Below, one piece after another: positions 33,521 to 41,185 of a stretch of 64,000 nucleotides of DNA. The notes under the pieces were generated by a model, which saw nothing but the letters and a program-made list of their open reading frames with translations, did no database searches and was not told where the DNA came from. This stretch comes from Equibacterium sp963662035 (GTDB lineage Bacteria; Bacteroidota; Bacteroidia; Bacteroidales; UBA932). The first letter of the stretch is position 1, and every line of letters starts with the position of its first letter. The DNA lies in NCBI GenBank assembly GCA_963662035.1, contig CAVLDO010000006.1, positions 27,740 through 91,739 of the forward strand, written 5' to 3'. Made by a program: the position numbers and the translations under genes.

Positions 33521-35380
33521 CTATTGTGCCTCCTCTACATTGTCTATATCGCTGCGCAGGTTGTCGCGGATAAAGTCCAGACGGATGTTGTCGTTCTCTC
33601 CCATATAGAATTCCAGCAGATCCGACACCGGGTCGTCGGCGGCCAGATGCACCTTTTCCAGGCGGATGTCCTTGCCGATGAAGCCCTTGAACTCGTCGGG
33701 AGAGATCTCGCCGAGACCTTTGAAGCGGGTCACCGTGGAGTTCTTCATAGAGCCCGTGGCGGCCTCCTTCTCGGCCGTGGAGTAGCAGTACACGTTGCGG
33801 CTCTTGTCAGACACCCTGAATAGGGGCGTCTGCAGTATGTAAAGATGCCCCTGCCGTATCAGGTCGGGGTAGAACTTCAGGAAGAAGGTGAGCAGCAGCA
33901 GCCGTATGTGCATTCCGTCCACATCGGCATCGGTGGCTATCACCACATAGTTGTAGCGCAGGTTGTCCAGATCTTCGTCTATGTTGAGGGCCGCCTGCAG
34001 CAGCGAGAGCTCCTCGTTTTCGTAAACGTCGGTCTTTGTGGCCTTGTGGCTGTTGAGCGGCTTTCCCTTGAGGCTGAACACAGCCTGGGTGTTGGCGTCG
34101 CGTATCTTTTTGATGGAGCCGCTGGCGCTGTCTCCCTCGGTAAGGAAGATCATGGTGGAGTCGCGCATCGCGTTCTTGTCGCTGTAGTGGATGCGGCAGT
34201 CGGAGAGCTTCTTGTTGTTGAGAGAGGCCTTCTTGAGCCGCTCTTTGGTCTCCTTGCGCAGCCCCTGTATGGCCTTGCGGTCTTTCTCGCTGGCGAGGAT
34301 CTTGGCCAGCATTACATCGGCCACATCCTTGTGCTGATGCAGGTAGTTGTCCAGCTCGCGGCTTATGAAGTCGCCCACGAACTTCTGCATCGAGAGCCCC
34401 TCCTTGTTGATGGTCTTGCTGCCCAGCTGCACCTTGGTCTGCGCCTCAAACTCCGGCTCGTCCATACTGATGGCGATGGCGGCCACTATCGACTGGCGCG
34501 CATCGGCGGGAGTGAAGTCCTTCTTGTAGAAGTCCTTGAGTGTCTTGCCGACAGCCTCTCGCAGCGCCGCCACGTGAGTTCCGCCCATCACCGTGTTCTG
34601 TCCGTTTACAAACGATGCGATGTTCTCGCCGTAGCGGCTGCCGTGGGTCAGCACCACCTCTATGTCGGTGCCGGTCAGGTGGATGGGGGGATACAGCGGC
34701 TCCTCGTCCATATTGTCGTTGAGAAGGTCCAGCAGCCCTTCGGTGGATTTGTAGAGGGTCTTGTTGTAGCTCAGGGTGAGCCCTACATTGAGGTAGGCGT
34801 AGTTTTTCACCATCTCCACTATGAACTCCTCGTTGAATTCATAGCCGGGGAATATCTCCTCGTCGGGGGTGAAGGTTATCTGGGTGCCTCCGCGCTCCGT
34901 GCTCTCGCTCTCGCTCTCCTGCTGCAGTTTGCCCTGCGCAAACACAGCCCACTTGGTGCGTCCGTCGCGCCACGACTGCACTTTGAAATAAGACGAGAGG
35001 GCGTTCACGGCCTTGAGGCCGACGCCGTTGAGGCCGACGCTCTGCTTGTAGTTCTTGTTGTTGTACTTGCCGCCGCTGTTGAGCCGGCTCACCGCCATTA
35101 TCATATCCTTGAAGGGGATGCCGCGACCGCCGTCGCGCACAGAAACCGTCTTGTCCTCCAGCAAAATGTCTATCCTGCGGCCGCTGCCGCTGCGGAATTC
35201 GTCCACCGAGTTGTCCACGACCTCCTTGGTGAGGACATATATGCCGTCGGAGGCATCGCTGCCGTCGCCCCTGCGGCCGATGTACATCGAAAGCCTCTGG
35301 CGGATGTGCTGCACATCCTCAAGATGGATTATGCTGCCGTCGCCGTATTCGTAATTCTTCTGCTCTGTTTCTTCGCTCAT
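33521..35380 (-). CDS. parE: DNA topoisomerase IV subunit B
   Basis: 619 residues: GHKL ATPase domain with EVVDNSVDEF and DGGRGIPF, transducer domain, and TOPRIM domain with LTEGDSASGSI and the DADVDGMHI metal motif, ending in the LMEFYMGE-type tail. Type IIA topoisomerase subunit that decatenates daughter chromosomes. The length is that of ParE/GyrB proteins without insertions; choice of ParE over GyrB rests on the family style of Bacteroidetes parE. Its partner parC is not in the window. Confidence 0.88.
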   Translation of the reverse strand: MSEETEQKNYEYGDGSIIHLEDVQHIRQRLSMYIGRRGDGSDASDGIYVLTKEVVDNSVDEFRSGSGRRIDILLEDKTVSVRDGGRGIPFKDMIMAVSRLNSGGKYNNKNYKQSVGLNGVGLKAVNALSSYFKVQSWRDGRTKWAVFAQGKLQQESESESTERGGTQITFTPDEEIFPGYEFNEEFIVEMVKNYAYLNVGLTLSYNKTLYKSTEGLLDLLNDNMDEEPLYPPIHLTGTDIEVVLTHGSRYGENIASFVNGQNTVMGGTHVAALREAVGKTLKDFYKKDFTPADARQSIVAAIAISMDEPEFEAQTKVQLGSKTINKEGLSMQKFVGDFISRELDNYLHQHKDVADVMLAKILASEKDRKAIQGLRKETKERLKKASLNNKKLSDCRIHYSDKNAMRDSTMIFLTEGDSASGSIKKIRDANTQAVFSLKGKPLNSHKATKTDVYENEELSLLQAALNIDEDLDNLRYNYVVIATDADVDGMHIRLLLLTFFLKFYPDLIRQGHLYILQTPLFRVSDKSRNVYCYSTAEKEAATGSMKNSTVTRFKGLGEISPDEFKGFIGKDIRLEKVHLAADDPVSDLLEFYMGENDNIRLDFIRDNLRSDIDNVEEAQ

Positions 35381-35392
35381 CTGTAATCTCTT

Positions 35393-36712
35393 CTATTTCT
35401 GCCTGATGAAAATCTGCAGCGGGCACCCCTTGAAATCGAAATGCTCGCGGATCTTGTTCTCCAGAAAACGCCTGTAGGGGTCCTTGACATACTGCGGCAG
35501 ATTGCAGAAAAACGCAAACGAAGGGAACGCCGTGGGCAGCTGGGTAACATATTTTATCTTTATATACTTCCCCTTCCAGGCGGGCGGGGGGTAATTCTCT
35601 ATTTCGGGAAGCATCGCCTCGTTGAGCCGCGACGTGGGGATTTTGCGGGAATAGTTCTCATAGACCTGCGCCGCCGCGTCGAGCACCTCCAGGATGCGCT
35701 GCTTCTTGAGGACGGAGGTGAAGATTATGGGGATGTCGTTGAAGGGCTGGAGCCTGCTGCTGAGAGCCTCGCGGTACTCCTTCATAGTGTTGTTGTCCTT
35801 CTCTATCGCATCCCACTTGTTCACCACCAGAACGCACCCCTTGCGGTTGCGGTTGATTATGTTGAACACCGCCAGATCCTGGGCCTCGATGCCCTGCTGC
35901 GCGTCTATCATAAGGATGCAGACGTCGGAGTTCTCTATGGCGCGGATGGCGCGCATCACGGAGTAGAACTCCAGATCCTCGGTCACCTTCTTCTTCTTGC
36001 GCAGGCCGGCCGTGTCCACTATCATAAACTCGTGCCCGAACTTATTGTAATAGGTAGAAATGGCGTCGCGGGTGGTGCCCGCCACTGGGGTCACTATGTT
36101 GCGGTCCTCCCCCAGCAGAGCGTTGGTGAGCGACGACTTGCCCACATTGGGCTTGCCCACGATGGTGATGTGGGGCAGCCTCTTCTGCTGCGCATCCTCC
36201 ACTATGCGGCTGTCGGAGGGGAGTTTCTCCAGCACGGCGTCGAGCAGTTCGCCCGTGCCGCTGCCGGTGGCCGACGAGAGGGAGAACGGCTCCCCCAGCC
36301 CAAGCGAGTTGAACTCATATACGCCGTACATCTTCTCGGCGCTGTCCACCTTGTTCACCGCCAGCAGCACCGGTTTTCTGCTGCGGCGCAGAATGTCGGC
36401 TATCTCGGCATCGAAATCGGTGATGCCGGTGCCCACTTCCGTCATAAATATCACCAGGTCGCTCTCTTCTATGGCTATCATCACCTGGCTGCGGATGGCG
36501 CTCTCGAACACGTCATCGCTGTTTATCGTGAAACCTCCGGTGTCGACCACGGAAAATTCGTGTCCGCACCATTCGCACTTGCCGTAATGGCGGTCGCGTG
36601 TCACGCCTGAGACATTGTCGACAATGGCCTGACGCATCCCCACCAGACGGTTGAAGAGGGTCGATTTGCCGACATTGGGTCTTCCCACTATTGCTACAAG
36701 ATTGTTGCTCAT
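35393..36712 (-). CDS. der: Ribosome assembly GTPase Der
   Basis: 439 residues with two tandem GTPase domains: GRPNVGKSTLFNRL (about 10-23) and GKPNVGKSSLTNAL (about 187-200), each with DTGG/DTAG and NKxD motifs, and a C-terminal KH-like domain. It acts in 50S subunit maturation. It lies between the NtrC-type regulator (five bases upstream) and parE (12 bases downstream). Confidence 0.97.
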   Translation of the reverse strand: MSNNLVAIVGRPNVGKSTLFNRLVGMRQAIVDNVSGVTRDRHYGKCEWCGHEFSVVDTGGFTINSDDVFESAIRSQVMIAIEESDLVIFMTEVGTGITDFDAEIADILRRSRKPVLLAVNKVDSAEKMYGVYEFNSLGLGEPFSLSSATGSGTGELLDAVLEKLPSDSRIVEDAQQKRLPHITIVGKPNVGKSSLTNALLGEDRNIVTPVAGTTRDAISTYYNKFGHEFMIVDTAGLRKKKKVTEDLEFYSVMRAIRAIENSDVCILMIDAQQGIEAQDLAVFNIINRNRKGCVLVVNKWDAIEKDNNTMKEYREALSSRLQPFNDIPIIFTSVLKKQRILEVLDAAAQVYENYSRKIPTSRLNEAMLPEIENYPPPAWKGKYIKIKYVTQLPTAFPSFAFFCNLPQYVKDPYRRFLENKIREHFDFKGCPLQIFIRQK

Positions 36713-36717
36713 ATCAT

Positions 36718-37878
36718 CTAAAATGCCGGATTGGCATACATTACTATATCATCTTTGGTTATGGTGCCGCTGCAGAGTATCAGCAGGCGCTCGACAACGT
36801 TGCGCAGCTCGCGTATGTTGCCGGTCCAGGGCTTTTTCTGCAGCTCTTTGTAAGCTTCCGGCTCCACTTTGAGGCGTTGCATCCCGGTTTCGGCGCAGAT
36901 CTGCTCTATAAAGTAGTCCACCAGCAGGGGGATGTCCTCCCTGCGCTCGGCAAGGCTGGGGACGTGTATCAGTATCACGCTCAGGCGATGGTAGAGATCC
37001 TCGCGGAAGTTGCCCTTGGCAATCTCGTCGACGAGATTCTTGTTGGTGGCGGCAATCACCCGCACATTGACCTCTATGTCCTTGTCGCTGCCCACGCGGT
37101 TGAGCTTCTTCTCCTGCAGCACCCGCAGCACCTTGGCCTGGGCCGCCAAACTCATATCGCCGATTTCGTCGAGGAAGAGGGTGCCGCCGTCGGCCTGCTC
37201 GAACTTGCCCTTGTGCTGCTTGATGGCGGAGGTGAAGGAGCCCTTTTCGTGGCCGAAAAGCTCGCTCTCTATCAGTTCTCCGGGTATCGCGGCGCAGTTG
37301 ACCTCAACGAAGGGTGCCCCGGCGCGGTTGCTCTGCTGATGCAGGTTGTGCGCCACCAGCTCCTTGCCGGTACCGTTGCCGCCGGTCACCAGCACCCGGG
37401 CGTCGGTAGGGGCCACGCGGGATATGACGTCGCGCACGTGCCTTATGGCCTCGGACTCCCCCACGATGGTGTAGCGGTTGTCCCGCTTCTTGCGCAGAAT
37501 GCGGGTCTCCTTCACCAGCGAAGTCTTTTCGGTGGCGTTCTTGAGGGTGATGAGGATGCGGTTCAGATCGAGCGGCTTCTGTATGAAATCGTACGCCCCC
37601 TTTTTGATGCAGTCCACGGCGGTGTCTATGTCGCCGTGGCCCGAAATCATTATGATGGCGGCATCGCACCCCTCGCCCACAAGCTTCTCCAGAAGCTCCA
37701 CGCCGTCCATCCCGGGCATCTTGATGTCGCTGAATATGGCGTCGAAATTCCCCGCCATAGCAGCCTCGTAGCCTTTCAGGCCATCTTCAGCCACAGACAC
37801 GGTGTGTCCCTCGTATTCAAGTATCTCTTTGAGAGTGTTGCGGATTGCCCGCTCGTCGTCTATAATCAGCAGTTTCAT
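36718..37878 (-). CDS. NtrC-type response regulator lacking a DNA-binding domain
   Basis: 386 residues from ATG 37878 (MKLLIIDDERAIRN). The receiver domain (1-120) has the phosphorylatable Asp51. The AAA+ sigma-54 domain (about 140-370) has Walker A GGNGTGKE and Walker B GGTLFLDEIGD. The sigma-54 contact loop reads GSFTSA instead of GAFTGA. The protein ends at ITKDDIVMYANPAF with no Fis-type helix-turn-helix, so it cannot bind an upstream site in the usual way. The likely partner kinase is the NtrY-like protein at 41182-44748. Confidence 0.85.
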   Translation of the reverse strand: MKLLIIDDERAIRNTLKEILEYEGHTVSVAEDGLKGYEAAMAGNFDAIFSDIKMPGMDGVELLEKLVGEGCDAAIIMISGHGDIDTAVDCIKKGAYDFIQKPLDLNRILITLKNATEKTSLVKETRILRKKRDNRYTIVGESEAIRHVRDVISRVAPTDARVLVTGGNGTGKELVAHNLHQQSNRAGAPFVEVNCAAIPGELIESELFGHEKGSFTSAIKQHKGKFEQADGGTLFLDEIGDMSLAAQAKVLRVLQEKKLNRVGSDKDIEVNVRVIAATNKNLVDEIAKGNFREDLYHRLSVILIHVPSLAERREDIPLLVDYFIEQICAETGMQRLKVEPEAYKELQKKPWTGNIRELRNVVERLLILCSGTITKDDIVMYANPAF

Positions 37879-37952
37879 ATCAGAAATCAGGATTAGCGCA
37901 GAACCCGCCCCCGGCGCCAAAACAACGCATACACAAACGGGCGGAGTTCATT

Positions 37953-37985
37953 CTTGCAAATGTAGTCATTTTTTAAGTATTTTTG
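37953..37985 (+). promoter_or_regulatory. Putative promoter of cmk-ispH
   Basis: CTTG (37953-37956, one mismatch to TTTG), 21-nt spacer and TATTTTTG (37978-37985), a good TAnnTTTG match. The cmk ATG follows 18 bases later. It overlaps the -7-like box of the opposite strand. Confidence 0.5.
37957..37964 (-). promoter_or_regulatory. Putative -7 box for the regulator-der-parE-Hdr run
   Basis: TACATTTG on the minus strand, 78 bases before the regulator ATG. It is the only visible promoter-like element for the long minus-strand run that ends at rnpB. No -33 TTTG was found at the expected spacing. Confidence 0.4.
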
Positions 37986-38003
37986 TGAATCAATACGCAC
38001 GCG

Positions 38004-38681
38004 ATGAAACAACAGCCACAAATAATTATCGCCATAGACGGCTATTCAGCCACAGGCAAAAGTTCCTTTGCCCGCCTCATAGCCACGCGGCTGGGCTACA
38101 CGCACCTCGATTCCGGGGCGCTCTACCGTGCGGTGGCGCTGCACGCGCTGCGCTGCGGCGCGGTTTGCGGCGGCAAGATCGACCGGGACGCCCTCGTGGC
38201 CCTGCTCGGCACCTTGGAGATAACCCAGAATCCCGAGACCTGCATCGGCGGCGAAAATGTGGAGAAGGAGATCCGCTCGCTTAAGGTCGGCGCCATAGCC
38301 AGCCCCGTGTCGGCCATAGCTCCGGTACGCGACTTTGTGGACAGCCTGCTGCGCAAGGCGGGCAGCCGGGGAGGAATCGTGATGGACGGGCGCGACATCG
38401 GCACCACCGTGTTTCCCGATGCGCAGCTCAAGATCTTTATGGAGGCCGACGACCTGGTGAGGGCGATGCGCCGCTACCGTGAGACGACAGACCCCGGAGT
38501 GAAGTTTATGGACGTGCTGCGCAATCTGCGCGAACGCGACCGTCGCGACTCCGGCCGCGAGGTCTCCCCTCTGCGCAAAGCCCCCGATGCCATTGTGCTG
38601 GACAACACCACGATGACTCTGGAAGACGAAATGCGCTGGCTGACAGATCTGCTCAACAGCAAATATGGCTTCTCGCTTTAG
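38004..38681 (+). CDS. cmk: Cytidylate kinase
   Basis: 225 residues, phosphorylates CMP and dCMP. P-loop GYSATGKSSFA near the N-terminus, HLDSGALYRAVALHA as substrate site, VMDGRDIGTTVFPDA and the lid region RDRRDSGREVSPL. It overlaps the start of ispH by 17 bases; this cmk-ispH pairing is common in Bacteroidetes. Confidence 0.95.
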   Translation: MKQQPQIIIAIDGYSATGKSSFARLIATRLGYTHLDSGALYRAVALHALRCGAVCGGKIDRDALVALLGTLEITQNPETCIGGENVEKEIRSLKVGAIASPVSAIAPVRDFVDSLLRKAGSRGGIVMDGRDIGTTVFPDAQLKIFMEADDLVRAMRRYRETTDPGVKFMDVLRNLRERDRRDSGREVSPLRKAPDAIVLDNTTMTLEDEMRWLTDLLNSKYGFSL

Positions 38682-39528
38682 CATCGAAATCGACCCCGAT
38701 TCTGGATTTTGCCACGGCGTGGTGCGCGCCGTGGGCAAGGCGGAGGAGTTCCTCCTCAAGGGGGGCGGCCTCTGCTCCCTGGGGGCGATGGTGCACAACA
38801 CTGCAGAAATCGCCCGCCTGGAGGCCAAAGGACTCAAGACCATAAGCCTGGAGGATATGCCCCTGATGCAGCCGGGGGCCACCGTGCTCATCCGCGCCCA
38901 CGGCGAACCGCCGCAGACCTACGCCCTGGCCCGCAGCCTGGGCATCAGCCTGATAGACTGCACCTGCCCTGTGGTTCTCAAACTGCAGAAAGACATAGCC
39001 TCAGCCCACAGCCGTGCCAAAGAGAGCGGCGGCCAGGTGGTCATTTTCGGCAAAAAGGGGCACGCCGAGGTCAACGGTCTGGTGGGCCAAACAGGCGGGG
39101 AGGCAATCGTTGTGGAGAGCGCAGGCGATCTGGAGCGCATCGACTTCGGCCGCCACATAGAGCTCTTCTCCCAAACCACGCGAGACAAGGGCGAATACGA
39201 GCTTCTGCAGCAGACCATCCGCAGCCGTGGCGGCGATGTCACGGTGCACAACACCATCTGCCATCAGGTGCAGAACCGCCTGAAAAGCCTCGAGAAGTTT
39301 GCCTCGGAGCACGATGTCATACTTTTTGCAAGCGGACGGGAAAGCTCCAACGGCCGCGTCCTCTTCGATCTCTGCAAAAGATGCAACAGCGCCTCGCACT
39401 GGGTCGAGGGGCCCGCGTCGATCCGCCCCGAATGGCTATCGCAGGCCCGTTCGGCAGGCGTCTGCGGAGCCACCAGCACTCCACGCTGGCAGCTGGAAGA
39501 GATTGCCGCCGCTCTCGAGAAGCTGTAA
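38665..39528 (+). CDS. ispH: 4-hydroxy-3-methylbut-2-enyl diphosphate reductase
   Basis: Last step of the MEP isoprenoid pathway: reduces HMBPP to IPP and DMAPP with a 4Fe-4S enzyme. 287 residues. The three cluster cysteines are Cys16 (GFCHGVV), Cys101 (DCTCPVV) and Cys199 (NTICHQVQNR). RAHGEPP and GATSTP are also conserved. It starts within the last codons of cmk. Confidence 0.95.
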   Translation: MASRFSIEIDPDSGFCHGVVRAVGKAEEFLLKGGGLCSLGAMVHNTAEIARLEAKGLKTISLEDMPLMQPGATVLIRAHGEPPQTYALARSLGISLIDCTCPVVLKLQKDIASAHSRAKESGGQVVIFGKKGHAEVNGLVGQTGGEAIVVESAGDLERIDFGRHIELFSQTTRDKGEYELLQQTIRSRGGDVTVHNTICHQVQNRLKSLEKFASEHDVILFASGRESSNGRVLFDLCKRCNSASHWVEGPASIRPEWLSQARSAGVCGATSTPRWQLEEIAAALEKL

Positions 39529-39529
39529 A

Positions 39530-39560
39530 TTTGCTCATAACTTGACTTTTGCTAAATTTG
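39530..39560 (+). promoter_or_regulatory. Promoter of efp
   Basis: TTTG (39530-39533), 19-nt spacer, TAAATTTG (39553-39560): full Bacteroidetes consensus. The -33 box begins two bases after the ispH stop. The efp ATG is 36 bases downstream. Confidence 0.8.
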
Positions 39561-39596
39561 CACCATCAGAAACCAAATTTTTACAGATAATATTTT

Positions 39597-40166
39597 ATGG
39601 CAACTACAGCTGATTTCAAAAATGGACTGTGCATAGATTTCAACGGCAAGCCGTGCTCTATCGTGTGGTTCCAGCACGTCAAGCCGGGCAAAGGCCCCGC
39701 ATTCGTAAAGACCAAACTCCGCAACCTGGAGAACGGCCGCATTCTGGAAAAGACCTACAATGCAGGTGAGAAAATAGAGACCATCACCGTGGAGCACCGC
39801 CCCTACCAGTACCTCTACAAAGACGAGGACGGCTTCAATTTTATGCATTCCGAGACTTTCGAGCAGGTGCACCTCGGCACTGAGATGATAGAAAACGCCG
39901 ACCTTATGAAGGAGGGCCAGACAGTGGAGATGATTTTCCTTGCCGGAGAAGACGAGCGCTGCCTCACCTGCGAGCTCCCCACCTACGTGGAGCTTGAGGT
40001 GACCTACACCGAGCCCGCTGTGAAGGGCGACACAGCCTCTTCCAACGCCCTCAAGGAGTGCACGCTGGAGACCGGCGCAACCCTTATGGTGCCCCTGTTC
40101 ATCAACCAGGGCGACAAGATCCGCGTGAACACCGTGGACCGCAGCTACGGCGAGCGCGTGAAATAG
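39597..40166 (+). CDS. efp: Elongation factor P
   Basis: 189 residues; relieves ribosomes stalled at polyproline stretches. The tip loop reads VKPGKGPAF, with Lys32 at the position that is modified in E. coli EF-P. The KOW-like N-domain and two OB domains, ending IRVNTVDRSYGERVK, are complete. It has its own promoter and terminator. No modification enzyme gene (epmA or similar) is in the window. Confidence 0.96.
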   Translation: MATTADFKNGLCIDFNGKPCSIVWFQHVKPGKGPAFVKTKLRNLENGRILEKTYNAGEKIETITVEHRPYQYLYKDEDGFNFMHSETFEQVHLGTEMIENADLMKEGQTVEMIFLAGEDERCLTCELPTYVELEVTYTEPAVKGDTASSNALKECTLETGATLMVPLFINQGDKIRVNTVDRSYGERVK

Positions 40167-40194
40167 TCCCGCGCCTAAAGCCTGAACCAGGAAT

Positions 40195-40239
40195 AAACAC
40201 TGAAGGGTCTGCCGAGCTTCGGCAGACCCTTCAGTGTTT
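40195..40239. terminator. Bidirectional terminator between efp and the DUF4783 gene
   Basis: A 21-base perfect inverted repeat (AAACACTGAAGGGTCTGCCGA split as its two arms) with a three-base loop. The plus side is followed by TTTATAA; in the minus direction the outer arm also ends in TTTATTCC. Position between two convergent genes fits termination of both. Confidence 0.8.
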
Positions 40240-40260
40240 ATAACCTATCTATAATAACGT

Positions 40261-40659
40261 TTATTGCTTTTCTATCTTTATCTGGAGTATCTCGTTTCTC
40301 CCTTCTGAACTTTTCACAAAGATTATCACCCTGTATTTAGAGCCGCCGGCATCGAGATTCGCCACTGCATAGTTCATAGGGGGCCGCCCGCTCTTGTGCA
40401 TTATCTTGAACTCCTTGGGGGTGTTTTTAGCGAAGAAGTTGCGCAGTATCAACTTGGCCTGGTTTCGGGTGCAGTTGTTTATGGTGCCCAGGACATCCAC
40501 CTGGAGATTGTCGGCAAACCATACTGAAAGCTTATCGCTGTCCCCGGCCTCCATATACTTGGCGATGGGGACGAAAACATCGCCATCGTCTATGGGGCGG
40601 GCATCAATTTTGAAGACCGACGCGCAAAGCAAAATTGAAATCAGCAGATAATTTTTCAT
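40261..40659 (-). CDS. DUF4783 family exported protein
   Basis: 132 residues: signal peptide (1-20, MKNYLLISILLCASVFKIDA), then an NTF2-like alpha+beta domain with NLQVDVLGTINNCTRNQAKLIL and a FFAKNTPKEFKIMHKS segment typical for Bacteroidetes DUF4783. Function is unknown. It stands alone, converging on efp through a shared terminator and diverging from rlmH. Confidence 0.8.
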   Translation of the reverse strand: MKNYLLISILLCASVFKIDARPIDDGDVFVPIAKYMEAGDSDKLSVWFADNLQVDVLGTINNCTRNQAKLILRNFFAKNTPKEFKIMHKSGRPPMNYAVANLDAGGSKYRVIIFVKSSEGRNEILQIKIEKQ

Positions 40660-40711
40660 ACCTTTATCTAAGTTTTGACAGGGGTCAATTTTTCAAAAAT
40701 CAAGCCACACG

Positions 40712-41185
40712 ATGAACATACGTCTTATATTGGTGGGCAAGACCGAGGCCGGATGGCTGAGGCAGGGGCAGGAAGAGTATGCCGGACGCCTGTCGCACTA
40801 CTGCAGATTCTCCCTGGTGGAGATTCCAGAACTTAAAAACGTAAAGTCGCTGTCGCGCGAGCAGATAAAGGAGAAGGAGGGCGAGCTGATTTTAAAAACG
40901 GTGACTCCTTCCGAAGAGTTGATACTGCTGGACGAGCGCGGCGAAATGTTCTCCTCCACCGGCTGGGCGCACGAGATGGAGAAGAAGTTCCTCTACAGTT
41001 CGCGGGACATCGCTTTTGTAATCGGCGGCAGCTACGGCTTCAGCCGGAGCGTGTACGAGCGCAAGAACTCGATGGTCTCTCTCTCCAGGATGACCTTCTC
41101 CCACCAGCTGATAAGGGTCGTGTTTCTTGAGCAGCTCTACCGCATATTCACAATAATCAAAGGCGAACCCTATCACCACGAATGA
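40712..41185 (+). CDS. rlmH: 23S rRNA (pseudouridine-1915 N3) methyltransferase
   Basis: 157 residues of the SPOUT family: MNIRLILVGKTEAGWLRQGQ at the start, LILLDERGEMFSSTGWA, the knot motif FVIGGSYGFSR, and the C-terminal LEQLYRIFTIIKGEPYHHE that closes the SAM site. It methylates Psi1915 in helix 69. It overlaps the histidine kinase gene by four bases (ATGA). Confidence 0.97.
   Translation: MNIRLILVGKTEAGWLRQGQEEYAGRLSHYCRFSLVEIPELKNVKSLSREQIKEKEGELILKTVTPSEELILLDERGEMFSSTGWAHEMEKKFLYSSRDIAFVIGGSYGFSRSVYERKNSMVSLSRMTFSHQLIRVVFLEQLYRIFTIIKGEPYHHE

Noticed and set aside
40195..40239. Long perfect palindrome as a mobile-element end or operator
   Set aside because: Position between two convergent genes, with T-rich flanks, fits a bidirectional terminator; no second copy was seen in the window.
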